Positions 62,875 to 64,000 of a stretch of DNA of 64,000 nt are shown one piece after another. The DNA is taken from positions 434,001 through 498,000 of the forward strand of contig NZ_VNHS01000002.1 of the NCBI RefSeq assembly GCF_008124765.1, written 5' to 3'. Origin of the DNA: Paenibacillus methanolicus (GTDB lineage: Bacteria > Bacillota > Bacilli > Paenibacillales > Paenibacillaceae). Within the stretch, counting starts at the first letter, position 1, and each line of letters opens with the position of its first letter. The notes beneath the pieces were generated by a model. It worked only from the letters and a program-made list of their open reading frames with translations, was not told where the DNA came from and searched no databases. The translations under genes were made by a program, and so were the position numbers.

Positions 62875-64000
62875 TTATCGTACCACAACCGCCGGGCGTC
62901 TGGTTATGAACAAATGAAGAACAAACAACAGCAGCATGACCGATCCGCTGACCAAGAAAGGCGCGTGGGGACCGAACGAATCGAACAATCTGCCCGACAA
63001 AATGCTGCCCGCGACGACGCCCAATCCTTCGATCGTCAGGAAGAATCCCCACACCGCGCCGCGCTCGGATTTCGGAATCGCTTCGGCGATCAACGCGTTC
63101 CACGCCGGAATAATCATCGCATAGCCAAGCCCGACAACCGCCACGATGGCGAGCACGAGCGGAAGATTGCGCGTGAAGCCGAGCATCGGCAGCGAGATGG
63201 CGGACAGAATGAAACCGACATGAAGAAACCATTTGGTCCCGACTTTGTCGACCCATTTGCCCACCGGGATTAGCCCCAGCACCGTCACCGCGCCGCCCGC
63301 TACCAAATACATGCTGTATTGCTGCGGCGTCAGATGAAGCACCGTGCGGGCATATAGCGTCAGCACGGGCGTAAGCAGGCCGAGCGCGAAGTTCTGAATG
63401 AACATCGCCGGATAAAGCAGCCAACTGGCATGCACGGAGGCGCGGACTTGCGCAAAATAACTTCCGATTCGCTCCCCCAGCGGCGCTTTGCGCTCTCCTC
63501 CGGCATGAAGGACCGCAGGCGCTTCCTTCCCTTCGATCTCGCGAGATTTCGAGCGGCCCGGCAGCAGCAGCGCAACGAACACGACGACGACCATCATGCC
63601 GATCAAAAGACGAAATGCCGGCGCGAAGGAATGCAAGATGAAGAAGTTGATAACGACCGGTCCGATCCCGACGCCCGTCAACCAAGCCATGTAGACGACG
63701 CTCATGATCGATCCGCTCGCTTCGTTGCCCGCAACGGCAGTGGCGCCCGTAATTACGCACGGCCACAGCGGGGATGTGCCCACGCCCAACAGGAGGCAAG
63801 CCAGCACGATCCACCCAACGCCTTCGGTTAGCGACACGATCGCCACGGACGCGAACGTCAGTATAACTCCGAACAACATAACCATCCTATAGCCTAGACG
63901 GTCGATGATCCACCCGAGCGGGCTTCGGAACGCGTTATCGCCTATATATTGAAGCGCAAGCGCCCAGCCGATGGCGTAAGCCGAGAATCCGAGCACCGTC
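62875..64000 (-). CDS. MFS transporter, 5' end cut by window
   Basis: At least 375 residues of an MFS protein; the reading frame is open to the window edge and the first helix is partial, so the true start lies outside. GWIIDRLGYRMVMLFGV is the motif A equivalent after helix 2. Helices continue in the 6+6 pattern with a central loop (about 155-185, KSREIEGKEAPAVLHAGGER). Substrate unknown. Next to the DHA1 gene on the same strand. Confidence 0.8.
   Translation of the reverse strand, partial: TVLGFSAYAIGWALALQYIGDNAFRSPLGWIIDRLGYRMVMLFGVILTFASVAIVSLTEGVGWIVLACLLLGVGTSPLWPCVITGATAVAGNEASGSIMSVVYMAWLTGVGIGPVVINFFILHSFAPAFRLLIGMMVVVVFVALLLPGRSKSREIEGKEAPAVLHAGGERKAPLGERIGSYFAQVRASVHASWLLYPAMFIQNFALGLLTPVLTLYARTVLHLTPQQYSMYLVAGGAVTVLGLIPVGKWVDKVGTKWFLHVGFILSAISLPMLGFTRNLPLVLAIVAVVGLGYAMIIPAWNALIAEAIPKSERGAVWGFFLTIEGLGVVAGSILSGRLFDSFGPHAPFLVSGSVMLLLFVLHLFITRRPAVVVR

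Overview
The window is a stretch of core chromosome from an endospore-forming, moderately high-GC Gram-positive bacterium, most likely of the Paenibacillaceae (Paenibacillus/Cohnella type). The evidence is the density of sporulation genes (spoIIM, spo0A, spoIVB, the complete spoIIIAA-AH operon, splB, a probable mciZ), strong AAGGAGG ribosome sites, frequent GTG/TTG starts, a Met T-box leader, and gene order that follows the Bacillus subtilis spo0A, acc, spoIIIA and yqh regions. I see no rRNA, tRNA, CRISPR array, prophage or insertion sequence. Nearly all genes lie on the minus strand.

Layout. 1-5.5 kb: 3'-truncated fur, spoIIM with a sigma-E-type promoter, an EndoQ-type nuclease, nudF, a divergent 46-codon mciZ-like gene, a YqjE-type M20 peptidase, a 32-aa Prli42-like membrane protein and lipB. 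5.5-11.3 kb: a branched-chain 2-oxoacid dehydrogenase cluster (lpd, bkdAA, bkdAB, bkdB) running into lipB, which makes the octanoyl precursor of its lipoyl cofactor; the bkdAA promoter carries a FapR-like operator. 11.4-15 kb: chemoreceptor, ClpP-type protease, ECF sigma factor. 15.2-31 kb: spo0A, spoIVB, recN, argR, a membrane-anchored protein of unknown function, tlyA, dxs, ispA, xseB, xseA, folD, nusB, a DUF2273/AmaP/Asp23 envelope-stress set, accC and accB.

31-37.3 kb: the spoIIIA operon (feeding channel between mother cell and forespore) behind a sigma-E-type promoter, then yqhV. 37.5-41 kb: comA and comB for sulfolactate synthesis, a DUF441 protein, and lysC with an internal start for a beta subunit. 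41.2-47 kb: efp, an Xaa-Pro peptidase, aroQ, yqhR, yqhQ, yqhP, yqhO and mntR in conserved order. 47.2-58.3 kb: splB, ccdA, a zinc uptake operon with a Zur-like operator on a consensus promoter, metG with its T-box leader, yidD, a large secreted copper-amine-oxidase-N-domain protein, a small membrane protein, a PCYCGC lipoprotein and yktB. 58.4-64 kb: an RND exporter and two MFS transporters, the last cut by the window edge.

Most of this is conserved housekeeping and sporulation biology. I found nothing that looks like a complete new defence or mobile system. The least explained items are a pair of covarying intergenic palindromes near 6.95 and 11.34 kb, the FapR-like site on the bkd promoter, the membrane-anchored protein with a decayed PD-(D/E)XK-like pattern, and the unlinked cysteine-motif lipoprotein and small membrane protein near 57 kb. 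Promoter and operator calls are by eye from consensus and are inferences. Gene identities rest on recognised motifs, length and gene order, without database searches.
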